Shown here: positions 56,727 through 64,000 of the stretch, one piece after another
How the letters are laid out: each line of letters begins with the position of its first letter
Numbering within the stretch: the first letter of the stretch is position 1
Assembly (NCBI RefSeq): GCF_963678635.1
Contig: NC_087065.1
Coordinates: 43,589,430-43,653,429 of the forward strand
Direction of reading: 5' to 3'
From: Symsagittifera roscoffensis
Taxonomy: Eukaryota; Xenacoelomorpha; Acoela; Convolutidae
Length of the DNA stretch: 64,000 nt
Notes under the pieces: model-generated
Seen by the model: the letters and a program-made list of their open reading frames with translations, nothing else
Databases searched by the model: none
Told to the model about the DNA's origin: nothing
Translations under genes and position numbers: made by a program

Positions 56727-57825
56727 TGGTGCGATAGAGTCCGCGGCTGGGAACTCGCTAGAGATAAACTATGAGAAAGCGGTGACGGAAGCAATTGCCA
56801 AAGTAAAACAGGATCTGGCTGCGAAAGAAATAGAGCAACGACTAAAGCTGGAGATCGAAAGACAGAATTTCAACGAAGCATTAACTGGATCGAACCAAAC
56901 ACCAGAGGCTGTACCGGGCTCAACAAAGACGGGGAATTGTAACACTGTAAAAATGGTGACGGGAAAGCCATTCGGCATATCGAAAATTGGGGCTAGAATA
57001 ATGTCGATAATCACAGTGGGCGGCCACGAGGTAACCAGAAACTTGAGCGAACCGAGCGACCAGACGATAATGCACATTGACGTGTACGCAGATTACTTGA
57101 GCTGTATAAGCCCACAAACGACTTCTAGAGCCTTGAGAGCACTACTCATGAGAGGGGGCAGCAAGTCGGTACGTGTTGATAGCAGATATACTGAAGCTTA
57201 TGGTCCACACGAGGTGATGCTAAATATAGATGGGATTAACATCTATACCAAGACGATGATAACATGCGACGAAGACCTAATTGGACAAATCTACGTAGGG
57301 AAAGAAGAATTGAAAGTGAGATCGATTGGACACTGCGCCATGCTTGAAGAAGATGCAATGCACATCGGGACGGAGGCAGATGTGACAGGGCACGTGCTGG
57401 ATATAAGTGGCAAAAAGACTCAGTTGCGTGGGTTGCTTGACACGGGAGCAGTCTTGAGCGTCATACCAATCGAAACTTGGGAGAGGATGGGCTTTGACAA
57501 AGGCGACTTGATAGACTCGAGAATACGGCTGTCGGCTGCAAACAAAGGGGCCCTTCGGGTGCTGGGCAGGACGCCAATAATAGCCCTCAATTTGGGGGAA
57601 CGTAACCTGTGGATGAGCTTTATCGTGGTAGAAAACCTAGATGAATCTGACCAATTTATTTTGGGCAGAGACTTCATCAGGAATTTCGACGTAACGATTG
57701 ATCTAAATAACGCAATGTCCAGGATACGGAACCCGGATAGGAGGTACGCAATCAAACCGGTAAATTTAATAATGGCAAATGAAAACAAAGCACAGGTATT
57801 CTTGAGTAGGAGGGTGAGGCTATAA
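56662..57825 (+). CDS. pol: Gypsy B2 pol, protease part
   Basis: It overlaps gag by 65 nt in the +1 frame. It begins with the helical segment EINYEKAVTEAIAKVKQDL shared with B1 gag, then MVTGKPFGISK and a long region before the retropepsin domain. The catalytic triad DTGA is at residues 260-263 (RGLLDTGAVLSVIPIETW), followed by LGRDFIRNFDVTIDLNNA. The protease cuts the polyprotein into its parts. The frame ends at TAA (57823-57825), where B1 has GAA (RVRLEANEAA), and the homologous sequence continues in frame after it. I therefore regard the stop as a point mutation. The listed start is not a proven initiation site. Confidence 0.8.
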   Translation: MNLGTPSTELPTKTVKAVTHVNGAIESAAGNSLEINYEKAVTEAIAKVKQDLAAKEIEQRLKLEIERQNFNEALTGSNQTPEAVPGSTKTGNCNTVKMVTGKPFGISKIGARIMSIITVGGHEVTRNLSEPSDQTIMHIDVYADYLSCISPQTTSRALRALLMRGGSKSVRVDSRYTEAYGPHEVMLNIDGINIYTKTMITCDEDLIGQIYVGKEELKVRSIGHCAMLEEDAMHIGTEADVTGHVLDISGKKTQLRGLLDTGAVLSVIPIETWERMGFDKGDLIDSRIRLSAANKGALRVLGRTPIIALNLGERNLWMSFIVVENLDESDQFILGRDFIRNFDVTIDLNNAMSRIRNPDRRYAIKPVNLIMANENKAQVFLSRRVRL

Positions 57826-60228
57826 GCTAATGAAGCGGCAATCGTAAGTTTGAGGATGAAAAATTACAATGAACTAAGTGACAACAAGCAAGTGTGCATA
57901 GTTCCGAATCCTAATAGTCAAAGTGCTGCTGTTTTAGGAAGATCATTTTCGATAACGAAGAGCGGCCTCTGCGTCAGTGTCTTGTTGAATACCCTTGATA
58001 TACCGATCACGATACAGAGAGGGAGGAAACTGGGATATGCTTTACCGGTTAAAACTCGATATGAAACAATTGAGAACTCAAAACAAAATGAAGTTGTTGA
58101 TTGTCCCAATCACAGGGACAAAATTTGTATCTTGAGACGATTGCAGAAAATAAAAGATTCTTCAGGTCTTATTAAATCACTTAAGTCAGAAACGGACGAT
58201 GGTCTTTCGAGCTGTTCGAACTTTCCAGAGCGACCCACACTAGATGAAATGCAAAATGAAAAACCGGTCCTGCCGGAGATTGAACATTTGAGGGGCAAAC
58301 TGAAAGATGAACAGCTCGAAGCCATCAAGGACGTACTAGAGCGGAACGAGGAAGTTTTTTCGAGGCATAAGGCGGATATCGGGTGTTGTAATTTCGTTGA
58401 GCATGAAATAGAACTTGAGGAAAACGCGGTACCACACAGGGAGGGGGCGAGGCGCATGACCCCACACAAATCGGACGCGTGTAGGAAAGACATCGATACG
58501 TTACTAGAGTATGACATGATAGAACCATCCAAGTCACCGTGGGCGTGTGGAGTAGTGATGGCCAAAAAGAAAGGCGATCAGTTGAGGTTTTGTTGTGACT
58601 TTCGATACCTGAACTCCGTCACGGTGAAGGATGCCTATCCCATACCTAGGATTGATGAGAGCCTCTCGAAGTTAGGTGATGCAAAATTTTTTACGACTCT
58701 TGATTTAGGCTCGGCCTTTTGGCAAGTACCACTAAGGAAGCAGGACAGGGACAAGACAGGGTTTGCCTGCGAGTTGGGTCCGTTTCAATGGAAACGGATG
58801 CCGTTTGGACTTTGCAATGCCACAGCCACGTTTCAGCGGTTGATGGCCCACGCGCTGATAGGCGTAACGAAGAAGTATGGCAACCTGGTAATGTGCTACG
58901 TGGATGACGTAGTAATAACGACGGCAACACTGGAAGACCATATTGAGAGACTAGACGAAGTGTTTGCATGCATGAAGAGGTCGGGGCTAAAGTGTAAACC
59001 ATCAAAGTGCGAGATACTCAAGGACTCAATAAAATACTTGGGCAGGATGGTAGACAAGCACGGCATCAGACCTGATACGGACGCCGTGGAAGCAGTCCTG
59101 ACCTGGAAATCACCGAAGACAGAGCACCAGTTGATGAGCTTCCTGGGTTTCGCTAACTATTATAGAGAGTTCATCAAAGGCTATGCAGACAAGGTATACC
59201 CGATGCAACAATTAATGAGACACAAGGGCAAGAAGTTCACGTGGAACAACGCAGCAGAAGAGTCATTCCAGAGGATAAAGAAAGAGCTATGTGAGGCACC
59301 AGTACTGGGTATGCCGACTGAGAAAGGGATGTACGTGCTGGACACGGATGCGTCGGTAGTCGCGATTTCTGGGATTCTCCACCAAGAACAAGAATGGAAT
59401 GGGAAGACAGTCTTGAGACCAATAGCGTACGGGAGCAAAGTCCTGAGTGACACGGAAATGAAGTACGGAGCACCGAAAGCTGAGATGTTCGCGGTGGTTA
59501 CCTTTGTCGAGAAATACAGGGCATACCTGGGCAGTGAGCCATTCAAGTTGCGAGTCGACAACAGAGCACTGAGCTGGCTGAAAACGTACTCAATGGACCA
59601 AAGTTACATTGGGAGGTGGATAGTTCGCCTGGACGGATACAACATGATAATTGAGCATAGAACGCGAGATAAACATCAGAATGCCGACAGCTTGAGTAAG
59701 AAGACGGAGTTCTATGAGAGACAAGAGCAAAGAGAAGCAGACAGACCTGAAATCAAAGATGGCTTCTCATTCATGGACAAGGAAACGTACGACAGTCTTC
59801 CACTCACGAGATGGCTGGACAAGTCAGGCAAACCGATAGAAGATCATCCTGAATTGCCTAAAGAGCCTCCAGAGAAGACCATCTTGAGGAAGAGCAAGAG
59901 GATTCCGATTGAGATTATACTCAAGTCGAAGATCGTGAAGGAGACGCTCAAGGCAAAAGGCTATGATCTTAACCAGGTGGAAGCAGGAACTGCACAGATA
60001 GATGATGACTTAATGAGGTTGCTCGAAAAACTATCAGATGATAAGCCAGTGATCCAGGAGAAGGGTAAAGAGAAACCGGAATTCACTATACTTCGGAGAA
60101 AAGAGACAGTGAACGATACTGACTCATCAAGAGGAAGCGTCACTGACAGCAAAGATGTCGTGCGGTCACTAGTTGACAAAATCCCCGAAGACATTCTGGA
60201 GCAGACCAAGGTTAGGAAAAAAAAGTGA
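57826..60228 (+). CDS. pol: Gypsy B2 pol, reverse transcriptase and RNase H
   Basis: It continues in frame from the protease after one stop. Residues are numbered from 57850. RT motifs are ACGVVMAKKKGDQLRFCCDF, TTLDLGSAFWQVPL, MPFGLCNATATFQ, the catalytic YVDD at 350-353 and FLGFANYYREFIKGYA. RNase H follows with D500 (TDAS), E545 (KAEMFAVV), D570 (RVDNRAL) and D613 (QNADSLSKK), so all four catalytic acids are present. RT copies the RNA into DNA and RNase H removes the RNA. The C-terminal 170 residues form a charged linker. The frame ends at TGA (60226-60228) right after an A run. The integrase frame starts one base back. Confidence 0.85.
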   Translation, partial: ANEAAIVSLRMKNYNELSDNKQVCIVPNPNSQSAAVLGRSFSITKSGLCVSVLLNTLDIPITIQRGRKLGYALPVKTRYETIENSKQNEVVDCPNHRDKICILRRLQKIKDSSGLIKSLKSETDDGLSSCSNFPERPTLDEMQNEKPVLPEIEHLRGKLKDEQLEAIKDVLERNEEVFSRHKADIGCCNFVEHEIELEENAVPHREGARRMTPHKSDACRKDIDTLLEYDMIEPSKSPWACGVVMAKKKGDQLRFCCDFRYLNSVTVKDAYPIPRIDESLSKLGDAKFFTTLDLGSAFWQVPLRKQDRDKTGFACELGPFQWKRMPFGLCNATATFQRLMAHALIGVTKKYGNLVMCYVDDVVITTATLEDHIERLDEVFACMKRSGLKCKPSKCEILKDSIKYLGRMVDKHGIRPDTDAVEAVLTWKSPKTEHQLMSFLGFANYYREFIKGYADKVYPMQQLMRHKGKKFTWNNAAEESFQRIKKELCEAPVLGMPTEKGMYVLDTDASVVAISGILHQEQEWNGKTVLRPIAYGSKVLSDTEMKYGAPKAEMFAVVTFVEKYRAYLGSEPFKLRVDNRALSWLKTYSMDQSYIGRWIVRLDGYNMIIEHRTRDKHQNADSLSKKTEFYERQEQREADRPEIKDGFSFMDKETYDSLPLTRWLDKSGKPIEDHPELPKEPPEKTILRKSKRIPIEIILKSKIVKETLKAKGYDLNQVEAGTAQIDDDLMRLLEKLSDDKPVIQEKGKEKPEFTILRRKETVNDTDSSRGSVTDSKDVVRSLVDKIPEDILEQTKVRKKK

Positions 60229-63200
60229 CGTTCAAGGAAGATACTGAACACCTGGGACTAGGTCAAGAGTCCGGGGAGTGTTCCAGGTTCACGGAAGAAG
60301 GAACCGGAGAAGGAAAATTGTCCGGGGAGCGTGAAGGATGGGATGAAGACTCGGATGAGAGCAGCGAAAACCAGGACAGTCTGTGCATGATACTGGCGGA
60401 AGAGAAGACAAGGCACCACGACAGGGAGTTACAGACGGATCCATCTTCAGGAACATACAACATGGACATACAGGAGATGCGAGGTGGTGAGGAACTTGAG
60501 AAAATTGCGGTCGCAAGGAAACCATTCAGGGAACTATCATGCAACTCAAACATCAGAACGAATCTGGTGCCAGAAGATGATATGAAAATCGTGAAAAGGA
60601 TGATATGCGTGAAACTGAGTGATGACATCCACAACCCTGGTGAGATGAATGGACAGATCATGGCGCTAAAGGAGCATGTCAAGGCAAGATATAGGCTGTC
60701 AGACCTAATAAGAGCCCAGAAGAATGACAAAATGACAAGTAACCTCTCCAAATGGATCCAGTCGGGGGTCAAGGAGAAGGGGGAACTTGAGGAAGACAGC
60801 TACAAGATCTTGAGCCAGTTCTACAAAGAAAAGAAAGACTTACTTTATCACACAGCTGATGGAGTGGTAGCGTGCAAGAGGAGAGATGAGGAAAAGATAT
60901 TACACAAACACAACCTCATCATACTACCACAATTGTACCAGACAGAGGTGCTTTTCAGATCACACGACCAGATGGGTCACCAGGGGATAGACAAAGTACA
61001 ACAAAGGATACTTCACAGATTTGATTGGCCAGGAATGAGAAAAGCTTGCGAGAGATGGGTGAATGCCTGCCTGGCATGTCTCCAGGTAAAAGACCCAAGG
61101 AAGATGAAGTTTCCCCTCAAGTCCGTTGAGAGCTCGGAGTTCAATGAAGTGGTGCAGATAGACCATCAAAAAATCTGCATGACAGAGTCGGGATACAACC
61201 AGATACTGGTTATAATAGATCACTTCACAAAGTTGGCGGAAGCGGTTCCGTGCCAGACAGCCTCGGCCGAAGAGACATGTGATCATCTGATAACGCATTG
61301 GATATCGCGGTATGGTTGTCCAATGACTTTCCAGTCGGACAACGGCAAAGCTTTTGTGGGGGACTTGACAAAAGAATTGATGAAGAGATCGCACATTGCT
61401 CAAGCACACTCGACGACCTACCATCCGCAGACCAATGGGTTGGTAGAGAGACAAAACAGGACACTCGTCAACATGTTAAGGGTGTACTGCTCAAGATACA
61501 TGACGGACTGGGACAAATACCTGCCACAGGTAGTAGGAGCCTACAACAGTACACAGCACTCAACTACGGGCATCAGTCCTTTCATGATGTTGACGGGCAG
61601 GGAGAGAGCAATGCCTCTGACATTCTTTTACCCGGAATACGAGGGGAAAAGGACGTCGCCTCAGGCATATGTGAAAGAAGCGATCAAAAGACAACAGGAG
61701 TTGAACGAGCTATGCAGGAGGAACACGGCGCAAGCGCAAATGAGGCAACGCAGGAAATACGACGAAAAAATATTTAGAGCAAAGCCATATGGAGTGGGCC
61801 AATACGTGTGGGTCTTCCAAAATGTAATACCGCCCAAGGGAACAAAGAAACTACTCAAGAAGTGGAGGGGACCATTCATGATAACGGAGGTTCATCAACA
61901 AGGACGGTTCTATCGCTTGAGTACTGGGCGAGCGGCACATTATGAAAATCTGAAGCCTCACGTCCCGTCTCCAGAGGATTGGTGCATACCGAAGGACATG
62001 GAGGGTCTTGAGTACCTGGTGGTAGAGCCAGCGTGTGAAGTGAATGAGAAAGGTACTCGAGAGAAAAATGATGGTAATGAGAACTTGAGTTTGGACGACA
62101 ATGAAAAGATAGGAGTGGGGTCTGATGCAGGATCATTTGTAGAAGAAGACTGGGACGACCCGGAGCAAGACGAGGTGCCGAAGTGGATGGAGCCGGATCG
62201 ACCAACACCACCGGAAACCAGGACTGGCAATCGTAAACGCACCGGCATGAGGTACAACAGGTACGGGGATGACTTCGTGATCGATAGGATACAGCCAGAC
62301 AATTTGGGCGAGGAATTACTGAAGGCAGGCGAACTGGAAGCCGGAGAGGAATGGCAGGTCATTGACGATGGTGGTCATTATCCGCAGGATGATTACTCGA
62401 CGCCAGAAGTAGAAACGGATCTCGAACAGAGTGAGATAGAGAGGAGGGAGAACACGAACTTGAGGATTCTAGAGTGGATGCGTGATGTCAAAGACGAGAG
62501 CCGCGAAGGACAAAGCATTCAGCAAGTCGATGTATCAGCAGCAAATTACATGAAGACAGAGGACCCTCTTTTCGGATGGACGGCAACAGACAGGCCACTG
62601 GACATTCCTCAGGACAATTCAGACCCGACAACATCGACGGGGACGTCGATAAATATTTTTGTCCGGGGAGTGGGGGTAGGACTTACCCACACCGAAAATT
62701 TGATGATAAAGAAGCTCAAGGAAGTGAGAGAAACGAGCGAATTGGAACTGGAGGAAGAAGAGCCAGAGCCTACTATAGGTCGGAATTTCAAAACGAAATT
62801 CGAAATACCCAATGAGTACTCGGAAAACATCATGATAACGGATAGCGACTTCATCCTGTCAAACAGGACTAGCGCGATCTGCGTCACGGCGGACATGAGT
62901 TTCAAATCAAGATTGGAAGCTAACTTCAAAATAGAGTACCAGAATGTGGAGTTTCTGTTCAGACAGAGACCAGGACTGGGAGGGATGGCAGCGCTTCCAC
63001 CATCAGTAGCACAAGTCCCGGGCAAAGATCTGTGCTTCCTAGTGACGAGGGTCAATGAAAGGAATACAATAGATCTTGAGCACGTGATGTTAGCACTAAC
63101 GAGGCTGAGAGATTTCATGATTGAAAGAGGGATAACAGAGGTCTCAATGCCGGTGTATGACCCAAACAGGGGCAAACTGAGCCCGAGGGAATTGTACGCT

Positions 63201-63275
63201 ATCCTACATGTGGTCTTTGCAGAAACTGAGATAATGGTGTATCTTCATAAGAAGTACTACTTGAGCATCGCCTGA
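60225..63275 (+). CDS. pol: Gypsy B2 pol, integrase with C-terminal macro-like domain
   Basis: A 1016-codon open frame in -1 relative to RT; the first codon is GTG and is not a likely start. It has an acidic linker (1-130), an H2C2 zinc finger (H247, H252, C282, C285), a DDE core (D313, D372, E408 with QSDNGKAF and TTYHPQTNGLVERQNRTL) and a GPF-type module (KKWRGPFMITEV near 546-557). A long acidic linker follows (600-865). Residues of about 873-1014 (nt 62841-63266) align by eye with OARD1/TARG1-type macro domains, through DSDFILSNRTSAICVTAD, LCFLVTRVNERN, LALTRLRDFMIERG, EVSMPVYDPNRGKL and ILHVVFAETEIMVYL. The GCG-L-D loop of active enzymes is replaced by YDPNRGKL. Integrase inserts the DNA copy. 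The role of the extra domain is unknown. Confidence 0.85.
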   Translation: MTFKEDTEHLGLGQESGECSRFTEEGTGEGKLSGEREGWDEDSDESSENQDSLCMILAEEKTRHHDRELQTDPSSGTYNMDIQEMRGGEELEKIAVARKPFRELSCNSNIRTNLVPEDDMKIVKRMICVKLSDDIHNPGEMNGQIMALKEHVKARYRLSDLIRAQKNDKMTSNLSKWIQSGVKEKGELEEDSYKILSQFYKEKKDLLYHTADGVVACKRRDEEKILHKHNLIILPQLYQTEVLFRSHDQMGHQGIDKVQQRILHRFDWPGMRKACERWVNACLACLQVKDPRKMKFPLKSVESSEFNEVVQIDHQKICMTESGYNQILVIIDHFTKLAEAVPCQTASAEETCDHLITHWISRYGCPMTFQSDNGKAFVGDLTKELMKRSHIAQAHSTTYHPQTNGLVERQNRTLVNMLRVYCSRYMTDWDKYLPQVVGAYNSTQHSTTGISPFMMLTGRERAMPLTFFYPEYEGKRTSPQAYVKEAIKRQQELNELCRRNTAQAQMRQRRKYDEKIFRAKPYGVGQYVWVFQNVIPPKGTKKLLKKWRGPFMITEVHQQGRFYRLSTGRAAHYENLKPHVPSPEDWCIPKDMEGLEYLVVEPACEVNEKGTREKNDGNENLSLDDNEKIGVGSDAGSFVEEDWDDPEQDEVPKWMEPDRPTPPETRTGNRKRTGMRYNRYGDDFVIDRIQPDNLGEELLKAGELEAGEEWQVIDDGGHYPQDDYSTPEVETDLEQSEIERRENTNLRILEWMRDVKDESREGQSIQQVDVSAANYMKTEDPLFGWTATDRPLDIPQDNSDPTTSTGTSINIFVRGVGVGLTHTENLMIKKLKEVRETSELELEEEEPEPTIGRNFKTKFEIPNEYSENIMITDSDFILSNRTSAICVTADMSFKSRLEANFKIEYQNVEFLFRQRPGLGGMAALPPSVAQVPGKDLCFLVTRVNERNTIDLEHVMLALTRLRDFMIERGITEVSMPVYDPNRGKLSPRELYAILHVVFAETEIMVYLHKKYYLSIA
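62841..63266 (+). other. Macro-like domain at the end of Gypsy B2 pol
   Basis: Sub-feature of the integrase ORF. The order of strands and helices and several positions (Phe-Val/Ile-Thr-Arg/Lys strand, SMP before the substrate loop, VFAETEI helix end) fit the macro fold in its OARD1 branch. Conservation against the B1 copy at 10081-10650 is about 80 percent by eye, higher than the surrounding linker. The fold assignment rests on family knowledge and visual alignment only. Confidence 0.6.
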
Positions 63276-63776
63276 GTCGGGTACATGGGGGTATCGAGTC
63301 GGGTGTGAGGGAGGAGTCTTGAGTTAGGTACTGGGGTGCGGCGCAGGTAAAGGGATCTTAAGATATGATTGGCATGACAATTGAATTTTAAAAAAGAGTT
63401 AACGGTGCTAAAACATAAAATGAATCTGCATGCTTTTAAGGAAATTCCAATTGAATTGTTTTAAGTGATATGAGAATGATAAGATTTTTACCATACTGGT
63501 AGAAGGGGGGCCTCTAGGTTAGGAACATGACATGTGAAGTTTTAATATGCTTTCTGTTTTCAGATCAAGTTTGAAAAACAAAGTTGAAAATCCAACTATA
63601 CTCGAAGCGAGAAACAGAAAGGGAAATCTTGATTGAACTCGCGATAATCCGCACCTACAGCAAGTATTTGCAAGGGAACGTTTCTAGAGAATTCTTGAGT
63701 TGGGTAATACTTAAGTCGGTTGGGTAATTCTTGAGCTGGTTAACACATACCTATATACATCCCGAAGTCACGAAGA
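63276..63776 (+). other. Gypsy B2 region between pol and ORF3
   Basis: It has no ORF. It contains repeated GAGTCGGG and CTTGAGT motifs, a run of G near 63506, and CTTTCTGTTTTCAG at 63550-63563. CTTGAGTTGGGTAA-type short repeats lie just before the ORF3 start. Confidence 0.6.
63550..63563 (+). promoter_or_regulatory. Candidate splice acceptor upstream of ORF3
   Basis: CTTTCTGTTTTCAG is a pyrimidine-rich tract ending in CAG, 214 bp before the ORF3 ATG, with no ATG between 63564 and the ORF3 start that I can see. Joined to the LTR donor at 51351 it would give a subgenomic RNA for ORF3. No transcript evidence. Confidence 0.35.
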
Positions 63777-64000
63777 ATGGCAGACCGATTCTGGAAATCC
63801 ATGCCCGCGGCCCTGAAGAAGCCCACTCTTGATGAGCTGTACAGACGCCTGAGGGACTTGGACTACACCCAAATAGACGAGAGAATGGCGGTGATGCTGA
63901 ATGCCACCCTCCAGTTGGAGGACCAGGGTGAGTGCAGGGAGTCTGCAACGGAGGCTGTCTTGATGATCGGATACACCACCGAGGGTATATCAAACCAAGA
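63777..64000 (+). CDS. Gypsy B2 third ORF, N-terminal part, runs off window
   Basis: The ATG at 63777 opens a frame with no stop for the remaining 74 codons. The protein starts MADRFWKSMPAALKK and stays collinear with the B1 third ORF (8453-9577) through LYRRLRDLDYTQIDERMAVM and EAVLMIGYTTEGISNQ, with mostly conservative changes. The family is unknown to me. In B1 the full protein is 374 residues with a heptad-repeat coiled coil. Its second occurrence in an independent element shows that it is a regular component of this Gypsy lineage. Confidence 0.75.
   Translation, partial: MADRFWKSMPAALKKPTLDELYRRLRDLDYTQIDERMAVMLNATLQLEDQGECRESATEAVLMIGYTTEGISNQ

Larger units (their letters stand above)
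50844..64000 (+). mobile_element. Ty3/Gypsy retrotransposon B2, nearly complete, 3' end outside window
   Basis: The order is 5' LTR, leader with two tandem repeats, gag, protease, RT/RNase H, integrase plus macro-like domain, a 0.5-kb gap, and a third ORF running off the edge. Only a few lesions are visible: a gag/pol frame change near 56660, a TAA at 57823 and a one-base loss in an A run at 60217. By comparison with B1 the total length should be about 15 kb. It starts cleanly inside a LINE RT gene, which marks it as younger than the array. Confidence 0.85.

Noticed and set aside
60225-60227. GTG start for the 1016-codon integrase ORF
   Set aside because: The homologous B1 sequence is in one frame across this point, so the ORF is the continuation of pol and not an independent gene.
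1-64000. tRNA, rRNA or other structural RNA genes
   Set aside because: I looked for cloverleaf-like and conserved rRNA words on both strands and saw none that I could support.

Overview
The window is eukaryotic, almost certainly metazoan, repeat DNA. I see no convincing host gene. It is built from Ty3/Gypsy LTR retrotransposons, a CR1/jockey-type non-LTR retrotransposon (LINE) and a small terminal-inverted-repeat element, stacked and duplicated. The LINE type (zinc-finger ORF1 plus endonuclease and reverse transcriptase) and the Gypsy pol style suggest an aquatic invertebrate, possibly a cnidarian, but the window alone does not settle the species.

Layout. (1) 1-8441, minus strand: a decayed Gypsy element 'A' with gag, a protease-bearing pol fragment that has lost reverse transcriptase, a long leader studded with GGAGGGT motifs, and its 5' LTR. 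(2) 8442-21666, minus strand: Gypsy element 'B1' with a third ORF (heptad coiled coil), a macro-like domain after integrase, broken integrase/RT/protease/gag, a leader minisatellite of hairpin repeats and a 5' LTR. Its gag is interrupted at 17437-18219. (3) 17437-50843: three head-to-tail copies of a block made of [TIR element + spacer + B1 gag N-terminus + leader + LTR + plus-strand LINE + tail]. The spacing is 11.7 kb and then 13.3 kb. After removing internal LINE duplications (1.89 kb in block 1, 3.49 kb in block 2) both periods reduce to about 9.82 kb. (4) 50844-64000, plus strand: Gypsy element 'B2', the best-preserved element. Its 5' LTR starts with TG directly inside the reverse transcriptase of the third LINE copy, so it looks like a later insertion. 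Its order is LTR, leader with a 70-bp repeat and a 14-bp G-rich minisatellite, gag, protease, RT/RNase H, integrase plus macro-like domain, and a third ORF that runs off the window.

How the parts work together. B-type elements carry the normal Gypsy set: gag with two CCHC knuckles, DTGA protease, YVDD RT, RNase H, and integrase with H2C2, DDE and GPF motifs. They add two unusual parts: a C-terminal domain that aligns by eye with the OARD1/TARG1 branch of ADP-ribose-binding macro domains, and a separate downstream ORF with a conserved N-terminal region and perfect 7-residue coiled-coil repeats. In the decayed B1 copy these two parts are still open while RT and integrase are full of breaks. A conserved GTGAGT about 0.5 kb into the LTR and a polypyrimidine-CAG just before ORF3 suggest that ORF3 could be made from a spliced RNA.

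The LINE copies are all dead. Five RT copies share the same two in-frame TAA codons, so the array grew by DNA duplication of an already inactive copy, with later exchange between copies.
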